DNA from: Pseudobutyrivibrio sp. YE44
Lineage (GTDB): Bacteria > Bacillota > Clostridia > Lachnospirales > Lachnospiraceae
Assembly (NCBI RefSeq): GCF_900104335.1
Contig: NZ_FMXT01000004.1
Coordinates: 62,001-126,000 of the forward strand
DNA: 64,000 bases
Reading direction: 5' to 3'
Position 1 is the stretch's first letter, and each line of letters opens with the position of its first letter. The notes under the pieces are model-generated. The model had not been told where the DNA came from. It ran no database searches and saw only the letters and a list, made by a program, of their open reading frames with translations. The translations under genes were made by a program, and so were the position numbers. Positions 16,525 through 24,209 of the stretch are shown one piece after another.

Positions 16525-16561
16525 ACTTCTTGTCGTCAAGACAAGGAACTACAAGTTCTGA

Positions 16562-16646
16562 GCGGAAGTGTCGGAACTGGCAGACGAGCAAGACTAAGGA
16601 TCTTGTGCTCATTGCGAGCGTGCGGGTTCAAGTCCCGCCTTCCGCA
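16562..16646 (+). tRNA. tRNA-Leu (AAG), second copy
   Basis: Identical over all 85 bases to the tRNA-Leu(AAG) at 11810-11894 but on the opposite strand. Acceptor GCGGAAG/CTTCCGC, anticodon loop CTAAGGA with anticodon AAG, long variable arm, discriminator A, no encoded CCA. A promoter and a terminator flank it, so it is an independent unit in the 478-base space between the esterase gene and the small ORF at 16863. Confidence 0.95.
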
Positions 16647-16657
16647 TCTTTTAAAAG

Positions 16658-16688
16658 AGAGTAACCAAGTAATTGGTTGCTCTTTTTT
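16658..16688 (+). terminator. Terminator of tRNA-Leu
   Basis: Stem AGAGTAACCAA/TTGGTTGCTCT with one G-T pair, loop GTAA, then six T. Confidence 0.9.
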
Positions 16689-16862
16689 GTTATATAAGAC
16701 TTTAGATTCATTATTTTTTCACAATGATATCCCTATTGCTTCATAATTTAGACATAGAAAATGATGTATACTTCTAGTTACACACCACCTAGGAGGTGCA
16801 TGGATTCATTTTTGGGAGATTAATGTTTTTCTTTTTGAATAGCTTATATAGGAGGTATTGCT

Positions 16863-17012
16863 ATGAATGAAGAAGGCATTAAGAGAATGGAATCAAAACT
16901 TGCTAGAGCTTATAAGGAAGGTCATTATCGTGAGAGTTTAGAGCAGATGCTGGATGAGAAGCCAACGATAATACAAAGTATATCTGAGACATTACATAAT
17001 ATTTTTAGTTAA
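16863..17012 (+). CDS. Small 49-residue orphan protein
   Basis: An ORF starting MNEEGIKRMESKLARAYKEG and ending ISETLHNIFS. It has an excellent ribosome site (AGGAGG, 8 bases upstream) and ends 2 bases before a strong terminator, so it is very probably a real gene. The peptide is charged and predicted helical, with no membrane segment or signal. I do not recognise the family. It stands alone on the plus strand between the tRNA and the dlt-like operon. A palindrome CACCTAGGAGGTG lies upstream at about 16787-16799 and may be a regulator site or part of the leader. Confidence 0.7.
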   Translation: MNEEGIKRMESKLARAYKEGHYRESLEQMLDEKPTIIQSISETLHNIFS

Positions 17013-17014
17013 TG

Positions 17015-17046
17015 AAAATGCTACCCTTTTGGGGTAGCATTTTTTC
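17015..17046 (+). terminator. Terminator after the 49-residue gene
   Basis: AAAATGCTACCC/GGGGTAGCATTTT with a TTTT loop and a six-T tail. It lies tail-to-tail with dtd and may serve both directions weakly. Confidence 0.88.
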
Positions 17047-17055
17047 TGAAGCCTA

Positions 17056-17505
17056 TTAGCATATTTCATTTGAATCTAAGATTATGGTAAATGGTCCGTC
17101 GTTCTGAAGGGATACCTTCATATCGGCGCCAAACTCTCCTGTCTCCACTGGAAAGCCTGCTTCGCGACAGCTAGAAATGATGTATTCATACATTTCATTT
17201 GCCATATCAGGAGCACCAGCGTCTGTAAAGGATGGTCGATATCCCTTTTTGCAATTTGCATAGAGAGTAAACTGAGAAATCAAAAGCAACGAGCCACCAA
17301 CGTCTGTAAGCGACAAATTAATCTTGTCATTTTCATCGTCAAAGATGCGCAAGCCCAAAAGCTTCTTAACCATCTTGTCAGCAATTTCTTTTGTATCATC
17401 ATCTGAAACACCGATTAAAACAAGAAAGCCTTTTCCAATTTGGCCTATTACTTTCCCGTCTACTGCAACTGATGCTTCATTAACACGTTGAATTACGAAT
17501 TTCAT
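17056..17505 (-). CDS. dtd: D-aminoacyl-tRNA deacylase
   Basis: A 149-residue cytosolic enzyme that hydrolyses D-amino acids mischarged onto tRNA. Family motifs are [13 protein letters not shown] at the start, [20 protein letters not shown] (the SQFTL active-site motif) and a C-terminal [11 protein letters not shown] (the Gly-cisPro-type NxGPxT motif). The start codon overlaps the stop of the SGNH gene upstream (TAATG), so it is the last gene of the dlt-like operon. A D-aminoacyl-tRNA proofreader next to an amino-acid racemase makes physiological sense, though dtd is also a common housekeeping gene. Confidence 0.95.
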   Translation of the reverse strand: MKFVIQRVNEASVAVDGKVIGQIGKGFLVLIGVSDDDTKEIADKMVKKLLGLRIFDDENDKINLSLTDVGGSLLLISQFTLYANCKKGYRPSFTDAGAPDMANEMYEYIISSCREAGFPVETGEFGADMKVSLQNDGPFTIILDSNEIC

Positions 17506-18563
17506 TATTCTTTCTCCTTTGGATTTACAGCTCCATACTTTTCAAGGTTCTCATTCTGACGATCTATTTCAGCCTGATATCTTTCGGAAACACCCTTCCA
17601 ATATTCATCAAGCTCTTCTTCTCCTCTTCTATCAGGAACTACGTAGTCAGTAACAAGAATCTCACCAAAGAACTTGGACATTTTCTCTGCACCTGAGAGA
17701 TTTAAATGAAGACCGCCGTCATAAGTATCCTTGCTCCAATCCAATCCCATCTCATCCTGATAATTTAGGAAATTATAGTATGGCAAAGCATTATCCTTAG
17801 CATATTTTACAATTTGTTCATCCCACTCAGGATACCAATATGGATACAAGCTAGGGGCTTTAACCAGAATTAACTGAACATCATTATCCTTACAAAGCTT
17901 TGTAAGCTTGTCTAAATAGTTGTAGGCATTGTCACCAAAATTGTAATCTGTAAGTGGTCTTCCCTCTGGCACATCCTCTGCTGGCTTTACATCCACACGC
18001 AGGTAATAACCGTTGAAGGAAACCTTATCTCTATGGAAAAGATATTTAAAATCATCAGAGTTTAAATCGCTCCAACGACGATGATAGCGTAACAACGGAA
18101 ATACGTAGTCAACAAAATGCTCTTCCTCTGTCATTGAGGCTTTGATATTGTTCACCTTACTTGAAGACCATTTCATGCCATCAATAGACATACGATTGTA
18201 TGCCTCACTTTGTGGCTCGTTGTATTTCATGGAAAGAACATTGAAGACAATTATATCAGGATGCTCTCTCTTTACAGTCTCTTCTGCCAAATAATAAGAT
18301 TGCCAGATAAGCTGCTGGGCACTACCTCGTATATAGGAATTAATTCCATAGTTTTCCCAAAGATAAACTGGAGAAATATTTTCGTATAACTCACAGTCTC
18401 CAATGAATACCACGTTATGATCTGTTGGGTCATCGTAGTATTCCTCTATCATTGCACCTTCTAAAACGCCGTTCATGTATTTGGGCTCAAGGAGCTGGTT
18501 CGCAAAAGCCAGGCCGGAGATGGCAATGACTATGGATAATAAAATTGATATATATTTTTTCAT
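17505..18563 (-). CDS. DltD-like SGNH-fold protein with Cys in place of the nucleophile Ser
   Basis: A 352-residue extracytoplasmic protein with an N-terminal membrane helix ([18 protein letters not shown]). The domain has the SGNH/DltD outline: [55 protein letters not shown] and [20 protein letters not shown] (Asp/His block). In block I the expected Ser is Cys57 (codon 18393-18395). It sits between the DltB-like gene and dtd and would act outside the cell with the MBOAT protein. The ribosome site GAGGTG comes from the intergenic repeat at 18570-18618. Confidence 0.75.
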   Translation of the reverse strand: MKKYISILLSIVIAISGLAFANQLLEPKYMNGVLEGAMIEEYYDDPTDHNVVFIGDCELYENISPVYLWENYGINSYIRGSAQQLIWQSYYLAEETVKREHPDIIVFNVLSMKYNEPQSEAYNRMSIDGMKWSSSKVNNIKASMTEEEHFVDYVFPLLRYHRRWSDLNSDDFKYLFHRDKVSFNGYYLRVDVKPAEDVPEGRPLTDYNFGDNAYNYLDKLTKLCKDNDVQLILVKAPSLYPYWYPEWDEQIVKYAKDNALPYYNFLNYQDEMGLDWSKDTYDGGLHLNLSGAEKMSKFFGEILVTDYVVPDRRGEEELDEYWKGVSERYQAEIDRQNENLEKYGAVNPKEKE

Positions 18564-18569
18564 TTGATT

Positions 18570-18618
18570 TACACCTCATCCGCCCCTTCGGGGCACCTTC
18601 TCCTCAAGGAGAAGGCTT
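18570..18618. repeat. Intergenic double-hairpin repeat, copy A
   Basis: ACACCTCATCCG, then small hairpin GCCCCTTCGGGGC, then perfect hairpin CCTTCTCCTCAAGGAGAAGG. It shares this plan and most bases with copy B at 22087-22134. Similar CACCTCATCCG...CCTTCTCCTCAAGGAGAAGG elements are widespread in gut Firmicutes (from memory). On the minus strand its end supplies GAGGTG, 8 bases before the start of the DltD-like gene. Confidence 0.8.
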
Positions 18619-18621
18619 GGA

Positions 18622-20214
18622 TTAGAATTGATTATAAATAAACTGGCTTGCTGAATACCCGATTCCGTAAGCACCAAATATTAAAGTCACCATAAACAGG
18701 CCATACCACAGGATAAAACGTACTGGTGCGGCCTTTTCTGCTATCTTAGCTCGAACTGAGCCAGAGCGCTGTATCAAGCTGACAGCAACAAGTAGAAGCA
18801 TAGCTACAAACACAACTGCGTAGTCATACTCTGTGATTCCCATACCGATAAAGGCATCCCCGTTAAGCTGTGACAAATGTGACTTAGTGAAGATACTTCC
18901 AAACATCTTGAAGGTAAGTGGCACATCTCTGTAGCAGTCAAACATACGAAGGCTGGACATGATAAGCACTGTTCTCACAACTCTGAAAAGCTTCCAGCCA
19001 AAGGTATCTTCCACCTTAACCTTACTGTGGAACCAGCGATAAAATGGCTCAAGCTCCTGAGAAATCATAATAACAACAAAGTTGCCAAGTCCCCAGACAA
19101 TGAAATTCCAGCTTGCTCCATGCCAAATACCTGTTGTAAACCAAACAATAAAGCTTGAAAGATATACTGGTACTCTCTTACCAAGGTTGTTACCAAGACG
19201 AGCACGGCTTTTCTTTGAAAGCTTCATCATAAACTGGCTGGCACTGATTGGATAGAAAATATAGTCAGTAAACCATGTTCCCATGGTGATATGCCATCTG
19301 TTCCAGTATTCTTTGATGTTCTTTGAGAAGTATGGACGAATAAAGTTTTCAGTAACCTTAATTCCCATAGTCTCAGCCACACCAATAGTGATATCAATTC
19401 CACCTGTGAAATCCGCATAAAGCTCTAAGGCGTAAAACATTGCACCAGCAAAGGCGTAAAATCCATTGTAGGTATCTGGGTCGCCAATGATTGCCTGAAC
19501 GGCCACAAGAATTCTATCTGCAATAACAAGCTTCTTGAAAAATCCCCAAAGGATTCTCTGTAAGCCGAAGGATACAGTACGCCACTGGAATCTATGCTCT
19601 TCGAATAGAGTCTGGCTCAAATCAGCATAGCGGCTGATTGGTCCCTGCACCAGCTGTGGGAAGAAGGATACAAAAAGTGCAAACTTGAAAAGATTATTCT
19701 GTGCCTTAAATTTCCCGTTGTAAACATCAATCAGATATCCCATAGACTGGAAGGTATAAAAAGAAATACCCATAGGAATAATCACATCAACAAAAGAGAT
19801 TGTGCCCTTATTTCCAATAGCACCTAAAATATTGTTGACATTGGATATAGTGAAGTTAGTGTACTTAGTCACTGCAAGAATGCCCAAGTTACACAACAGG
19901 CAAGCTAGAAAAATTTTCTTTTCTACAGCATGCTCCTTAGCCTTCAAGGCCTTGCGCTCATCCTTTTCGTATTCTTTTTTATGCTCTTTGAACCACAGCT
20001 CAAAGGCTTCCTTTTTATCTGATATTTCCTTTGCAGCAAAAAATGTGGTAACTGTTGTGATAAAAATAAAGATAAGATATCTAGGATCTGCTATAAAATA
20101 AAAAGTGTAACTTGCAAGAAGCAGGAAGGGCCACTGAGCCCTTCCTGGCAATAGATAATACACTATAAATACTATGAGCAAAAATCCTAGGAATTCATAG
20201 CTTGTAAATAGCAT
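18622..20214 (-). CDS. DltB-like MBOAT acyltransferase
   Basis: A 530-residue polytopic membrane protein that would pass an aminoacyl group from the carrier protein through the membrane. Motifs: FFPQLVQGPISRYADLSQ, NFIRPYFSKNIKEYWNRWH, WFTDYIFYPISAS and the catalytic His region FTTGIWHGASWNF. A charged segment (about residues 68-100) follows the second helix. It starts 4 bases after the carrier protein gene, so translation is coupled. Order carrier-MBOAT-SGNH matches dltC-dltB-dltD functions. It is paralogous to the MBOAT gene at 12984-14513 but lacks its acidic insert. Confidence 0.9.
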   Translation of the reverse strand: MLFTSYEFLGFLLIVFIVYYLLPGRAQWPFLLLASYTFYFIADPRYLIFIFITTVTTFFAAKEISDKKEAFELWFKEHKKEYEKDERKALKAKEHAVEKKIFLACLLCNLGILAVTKYTNFTISNVNNILGAIGNKGTISFVDVIIPMGISFYTFQSMGYLIDVYNGKFKAQNNLFKFALFVSFFPQLVQGPISRYADLSQTLFEEHRFQWRTVSFGLQRILWGFFKKLVIADRILVAVQAIIGDPDTYNGFYAFAGAMFYALELYADFTGGIDITIGVAETMGIKVTENFIRPYFSKNIKEYWNRWHITMGTWFTDYIFYPISASQFMMKLSKKSRARLGNNLGKRVPVYLSSFIVWFTTGIWHGASWNFIVWGLGNFVVIMISQELEPFYRWFHSKVKVEDTFGWKLFRVVRTVLIMSSLRMFDCYRDVPLTFKMFGSIFTKSHLSQLNGDAFIGMGITEYDYAVVFVAMLLLVAVSLIQRSGSVRAKIAEKAAPVRFILWYGLFMVTLIFGAYGIGYSASQFIYNQF

Positions 20215-20218
20215 TTAA

Positions 20219-20452
20219 TTAATCCTCATCGTCTAATTTTGCTTTGATAAGTGCATAGATTGTCTCTGCTGAATCGAAATTCTCTGGTGTAAGCTCTGCA
20301 GCACCAATGGTAACATCAAATTCCTCGTTAATCTCTGAGATAAGAGAAACAATATCAAAGGAATCAAGGATGCCGCCTGTTACGAGGCCTTTCTCCGTAG
20401 TAAAGTCAACTTCAGGGTGTAAATCCTTAAGTATTTCAATTAATTCATTCAT
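20219..20452 (-). CDS. DltC-like acyl/aminoacyl carrier protein
   Basis: A 77-residue acidic carrier protein. TGGILDSFDIVSLISEINEE contains the Asp-Ser motif whose Ser takes phosphopantetheine. The following FDVTIGAAELTPENFDSAETIYALI completes the four-helix bundle. The ribosome site is GAGGA about 8 bases upstream. Upstream lies a long intergenic hairpin and then the adenylation gene; downstream is the MBOAT gene 4 bases away. It probably carries the amino acid activated by the adjacent ligase. Confidence 0.92.
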   Translation of the reverse strand: MNELIEILKDLHPEVDFTTEKGLVTGGILDSFDIVSLISEINEEFDVTIGAAELTPENFDSAETIYALIKAKLDDED

Positions 20453-20484
20453 GATTATATCCTCCTTATTTATATGAGCTGATA

Positions 20485-20558
20485 GGCTACAAATAAATAT
20501 ACTGTTTTTTGAGAGTATAGTGAAAACGATGAAAAAAACAGTATTATTTGTTTGTAGC
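20485..20558. repeat. Long inverted repeat between carrier and ligase genes
   Basis: Arms GGCTACAAATAAATATACTG and its near-perfect complement ending TTTGTAGCC extend about 26 bp each, with a loop of about 22 bases. There is no T-run after it on the minus strand, so it is not a simple terminator. It could be a small palindromic insertion or an RNA stability element that sets the ratio of carrier to ligase. Confidence 0.65.
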
Positions 20559-20571
20559 CGTAACCAGCGGA

Positions 20572-22083
20572 TTATCTATTGGTATACATCTTGGATAATG
20601 TTACACGGTCAATTTTTCCATTTGCTGTGAAAGGCATCTCGTCCAGGCGGTTCACCTTATTCGGCAACATGTAGCGTGGAAGCTTTGTTTTTAATGCCTT
20701 GATTAGGTCGCCTTCTGTAATGTCGCCTACGTAGTAAAGAACGATTTTGCCCTGTTCCTTGGCATAGATACATCCGGAAAGCTTTATCTCTGGTACGAGA
20801 TTCACGTTTGCTTCGATTTCTCCAAGCTCAATTCGGTGTCCCATATGCTTGATTTGGAAATCTTTTCTTGAATGGAACACAAGCTCACCGTGTTCATTAA
20901 TATGACCAATATCGCCTGTTCGATATATGATTTCAGGATAAGCTGTATTCAATGGATTCTGAACATATGCTTCGCTGGTCTTTTCTGGGTTGTTGTAGTA
21001 GCCAAGTGTAACAGAGGTTCCTCGGATACAAATCTCTCCCTGTTCTCCATCCTTTGCTAAGGTGTTGTCTTCCTTTAACAATAGAATCTCGGTGTTTTTA
21101 AATGGGAAGCCTACAGGGATAACCTCATCATCTGCAAACTCACGCTCAACAGGATAATAACAGCACATTCCTGTGCCCTCTGTTGGACCATAAAGATTGA
21201 AGAACTTAGCCTCAGGCACTGCTGCTCTCCAAAGCCTAAACTGCTTGATAGGGAAAACCTCGCTACCGAAAGCGATAGTTCGTAAGGTATGAGGCACTAC
21301 CGTATCAAAGGTCGCAAAAGCACTAATCATTGTAAGTGCTGAAACCACCCAACAAACAGTGTTGATATTGTGCTCATTTATATATTCCACCAGCTTGATT
21401 GGGAACATAAAATATGAATGTGGAATCAGGTAGGTGGTGGCACCAAACTTTAATGTTGGATAAAGTTCCTTAAGGCAGGCGTCAAAATAAAGTGGTGTCT
21501 GGTTTCCAAATATTGTGTCTTCGTTGAAACCAAGTGTTTCTGAAAGCTGCTCAATATAATCGATTACCGAGCGGTGACAAGCGCAAACCCCCTTTGGAAC
21601 TCCTGTGGAACCTGATGTAAATACGATATAGATTGGATCTGTATCTATGGCTTTCTTTCGAACCTGCGCCAGTGCATCCTCATCAGCCTTTGTATTTGAT
21701 ATATCTGAAAACAAGACTATGTCTGCCTTATAATCAAAGCCTTCCGCAATAGCCTTTGTGCTATCATCACAAATAATCACTCTTGGCTTGCAGTTATCAA
21801 GAATCAGATTTATACGTGTGGCAGGCATCTCGCTATCAATAGGAACATAATAGCAGCCTGCATTAATTACACCAAAGAAAGTAGCTATGGTGTTTGGACT
21901 CTTTTTCATGAACACAATAACTGGCTCACGATGACAACTTCTGTTTAAAAGGCCTGTTCCTACAGAGTCCATTATTCTTTTTACATCTGCAAAGGTAAGT
22001 TGAACTTCATCATCTGCATATGCGATTTGGTCGGGAACCCTAGAAAGGCTCCCATCTAAATAATCTAGTACATTGTTTTGCAT
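20572..22083 (-). CDS. DltA-like amino acid adenylation enzyme
   Basis: A 503-residue ligase that activates an amino acid with ATP and loads it on the carrier. Motifs: VFTSGSTGVPKGV (A3), FDACLKELYPTL with the Asp that binds the amino group, FNLYGPTEGTG (A5), YRTGDIG (A7), KDFQIKHMGHRIELGEIE (A8) and TANGKIDR with the catalytic Lys (A10). Its length equals DltA. At the residue where Bacillus DltA has a Cys that shapes the side-chain pocket, this protein has Gly (IAFGSEVFP, codon 21265-21267), as in general NRPS adenylation domains. The substrate may thus not be D-Ala. The ATG at 22083 has GAGGTG from repeat copy B. Confidence 0.85.
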   Translation of the reverse strand: MQNNVLDYLDGSLSRVPDQIAYADDEVQLTFADVKRIMDSVGTGLLNRSCHREPVIVFMKKSPNTIATFFGVINAGCYYVPIDSEMPATRINLILDNCKPRVIICDDSTKAIAEGFDYKADIVLFSDISNTKADEDALAQVRKKAIDTDPIYIVFTSGSTGVPKGVCACHRSVIDYIEQLSETLGFNEDTIFGNQTPLYFDACLKELYPTLKFGATTYLIPHSYFMFPIKLVEYINEHNINTVCWVVSALTMISAFATFDTVVPHTLRTIAFGSEVFPIKQFRLWRAAVPEAKFFNLYGPTEGTGMCCYYPVEREFADDEVIPVGFPFKNTEILLLKEDNTLAKDGEQGEICIRGTSVTLGYYNNPEKTSEAYVQNPLNTAYPEIIYRTGDIGHINEHGELVFHSRKDFQIKHMGHRIELGEIEANVNLVPEIKLSGCIYAKEQGKIVLYYVGDITEGDLIKALKTKLPRYMLPNKVNRLDEMPFTANGKIDRVTLSKMYTNR

Positions 22084-22086
22084 TTT

Positions 22087-22134
22087 ACACCTCATCCGGC
22101 CTTTCAGGCCACCTTCTCCTCAAGGAGAAGGCTT
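22087..22134. repeat. Intergenic double-hairpin repeat, copy B
   Basis: ACACCTCATCCG, hairpin GGCCTTTCAGGCC, hairpin CCTTCTCCTCAAGGAGAAGG, GCTT. It overlaps the last two bases of the racemase stop codon and supplies the ribosome site of the ligase gene. See copy A at 18570-18618. Confidence 0.8.
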
Positions 22135-22852
22135 ATATTGTAATCAAATTCTCGCATTCTATTCGTGGCTTTGCGCATTTTTTTACGCAATCCGCGGCCA
22201 AAACATCAACTATATCAAGGACCTTTGGGCCCACCTGATAATCTCGTTTTACAATTGAAAGCTCTGTGCATCCTAGAATAACTACCTGAGCACCTTCGTC
22301 TAGAAGCTGCTGCTTCACTTCCATGAAAGCATCCATATTCACAGGCTTTCCAGCCTTAACATCATCATAAATAATGCTCATAACCTTTTTCTGCCCTATC
22401 TCATTAGGATAGATGCAAGCTATATCATGATTCATAAGAACGGAATCAAAAAGATGCATGGAAGCTGTGCCATCTGTAGCCATAATTCCAACTTTTTTGA
22501 TGCCACGCTCCTTAAGATACTCTGCCGCCTCCTTTATTCCATTGCTAACAGGAATAAATACATTTTCTGCAAGCTGATCGTGAAAATAGTGAGCAGTAAT
22601 GCATGGCATTGCTATGTAATCCACATTCTGTCTTTCCAAGGATTGAGCCAGCTCTAAAATCTTTGGAAACGGACTTTCCTGACTCTGCCCTAAAATAAAA
22701 CCTGTTCTATCAGGAATAGATGGACAGTTGTATATAATCATTTCGATATTTTCTTGGTCTGTTTTTGCATCGGTGAGTTCAATAATTCTGCGCATAAAAT
22801 ACGCAGTAGCCATAGGCCCTAACCCACCAATTATACCTAGTTTTTTAATCAT
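22133..22852 (-). CDS. Aspartate/glutamate racemase family protein
   Basis: A 239-residue cytosolic enzyme of the cofactor-independent Asp/Glu racemase family. It starts MIKKLGIIGGLGPMATAYFM and carries both catalytic Cys contexts: VDYIAMPCITAHYF and VVILGCTELSIV. It probably interconverts L- and D-aspartate or a related amino acid, though the family also includes broad racemases. ATG at 22852 is chosen because GGAG lies upstream; a GTG at 22867 would overlap the previous gene's stop. It lies between the transglutaminase-like gene and the DltA-like gene, suggesting that it makes the D-amino acid used by the pathway. Confidence 0.88.
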   Translation of the reverse strand: MIKKLGIIGGLGPMATAYFMRRIIELTDAKTDQENIEMIIYNCPSIPDRTGFILGQSQESPFPKILELAQSLERQNVDYIAMPCITAHYFHDQLAENVFIPVSNGIKEAAEYLKERGIKKVGIMATDGTASMHLFDSVLMNHDIACIYPNEIGQKKVMSIIYDDVKAGKPVNMDAFMEVKQQLLDEGAQVVILGCTELSIVKRDYQVGPKVLDIVDVLAADCVKKCAKPRIECENLITI

Positions 22853-22866
22853 ATTCCTATTCTCCA

Positions 22867-24123
22867 CTAGTTAAAATAGGTGTATTTTTCGCGATCGTAG
22901 TTGTGAGAACGATAATGCTCGTTTGAATAAGCCATTAAGTCCTCATCTGTAATATAAAATCCCTTAAAGCTTTTGTCATGACGTGGTGTGCAGTCAAAGT
23001 GACGCCATCCCTCTCCACAGTCAATAACACTCCAGAAATGATGTCTAGTTGCTGTAGGAATTATTTCTATATCCTCGTTTTTAATACCGGCTCTGGTAAG
23101 AAGAGCCTTTCCAACTGCAAAATAGTTGTAGCAATCACCGTGACGATTTGTAAGGCCATCATATGCACCCTTTAACCAATCATCTCTGTCGGTGCTTTCA
23201 CTATATCCGATATTTCCCTGAATCCAAACATATATAGCGTGAGCCTTGTCATAATCAGACATATCCGGCTTAATAATATCTGCTAGGATTTCGTCAGCTA
23301 AGGCATAAACCTGATCCTCAGTGTAAAGCTGCTCAATAACGGTAATTTTACCTTCTGCCAAATCCATGTTTCCCATTGAATCTTCCGCAGTATAAATAAC
23401 CGTGTATTCACCTGGAGTATTTAAATCCACATGGCTACTGTCTACCTGAACCTGAATATCTGAATCAACATTGTCTGTAACCACTACCCCAGACTTAAAG
23501 CTAGCGCTCTGGCCAACATATACTATCTTATCCAGCTGACCTTCTATAACTGGAGGGATGATATCGTATTCCTCCACAAGATTCAAAGTGGCATTCTTTA
23601 CTGTTTTGTTTCCAGAACCATCTTCTGCCACAATTTCCACAGGAATCTTTCCATAATTGTCAAAACTAAGAGCAGTCTGGAAATATACTGTCACATCTCC
23701 AGAGGCATCACTTACTTCTTCCACAAAGTCCTTTGCTCCAGGGATTTCTTCCTTGGTGCGAGTAAGATCTTTAACTGTAAGCTCAGGGGCAATAGTATCA
23801 TCCACCTCTAAGTTGCACTCATAAGTGAAGGGCTCTGAAACAACCCCCACCTTATAGGTTCCAGCATATTCTGTGGTAATGACAGTATCTGGTGTAAATA
23901 CAGCTTTTTTAGAAGCATCCCTAAGAAAATCTGTAGCCTTTACATCTCCACCAAGCTCAACCACGCAAGTGCTGTAAACTCTGTGTGAATAGTCATGATA
24001 AAAGTAGGCCCCCACACCGGCGCAAGCTAAAAAAATAGCCACTGCCCCTATAGTGAAAAGCCTACTTGTTCTTTTACGTTTATATTTACTTTTATGCCTT
24101 TTACGTCTGACGTCTCTATCCAT
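22867..24123 (-). CDS. Membrane-anchored Ig-like/transglutaminase-fold protein
   Basis: A 418-residue extracytoplasmic protein. A very basic N-terminus and one membrane helix (FTIGAVAIFLACAGVGAYFY) anchor it. Residues about 90-270 contain Ig/HYR-like repeats (DDTIAPELTVKDL, DIIPPVIEGQ). Residues 275-418 are a transglutaminase-like domain with GDCYNYFAVGKALL (catalytic Cys), TRHHFWSVIDC (His) and WRHFDCTPRHD (Asp). It could act on peptides or on cell-wall amino groups. It is the first gene of the operon and has its own promoter. Confidence 0.85.
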   Translation of the reverse strand: MDRDVRRKRHKSKYKRKRTSRLFTIGAVAIFLACAGVGAYFYHDYSHRVYSTCVVELGGDVKATDFLRDASKKAVFTPDTVITTEYAGTYKVGVVSEPFTYECNLEVDDTIAPELTVKDLTRTKEEIPGAKDFVEEVSDASGDVTVYFQTALSFDNYGKIPVEIVAEDGSGNKTVKNATLNLVEEYDIIPPVIEGQLDKIVYVGQSASFKSGVVVTDNVDSDIQVQVDSSHVDLNTPGEYTVIYTAEDSMGNMDLAEGKITVIEQLYTEDQVYALADEILADIIKPDMSDYDKAHAIYVWIQGNIGYSESTDRDDWLKGAYDGLTNRHGDCYNYFAVGKALLTRAGIKNEDIEIIPTATRHHFWSVIDCGEGWRHFDCTPRHDKSFKGFYITDEDLMAYSNEHYRSHNYDREKYTYFN

Positions 24124-24162
24124 GATTTTATTCTCCCGAGTGCAAAATCACACTCGAAACTA

Positions 24163-24191
24163 ATTTTAACAATCATGAGGGTTGACGTCAA
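24163..24191 (-). promoter_or_regulatory. Promoter of the dlt-like operon
   Basis: TTGACG (24186-24191), 17-bp spacer, TAAAAT (24163-24168) on the minus strand. Downstream in the leader a small hairpin CGAGTG/CACTCG (about 24137-24156) sits just before the GGGAG ribosome site. No other obvious promoter was seen before the end of dtd. Confidence 0.65.
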
Positions 24192-24209
24192 ATTTTCAGA
24201 TATATTTTT

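Noticed and set aside
16787..16832. Seven-codon leader peptide (MDSFLGD)
   Set aside because: The AGGAGG is too close to the ATG, and nothing suggests attenuation downstream.
17014..17046. Shared terminator for dtd on the minus strand
   Set aside because: On the minus strand the T-run is only four bases and interrupted, so I assign it to the plus-strand small gene only.
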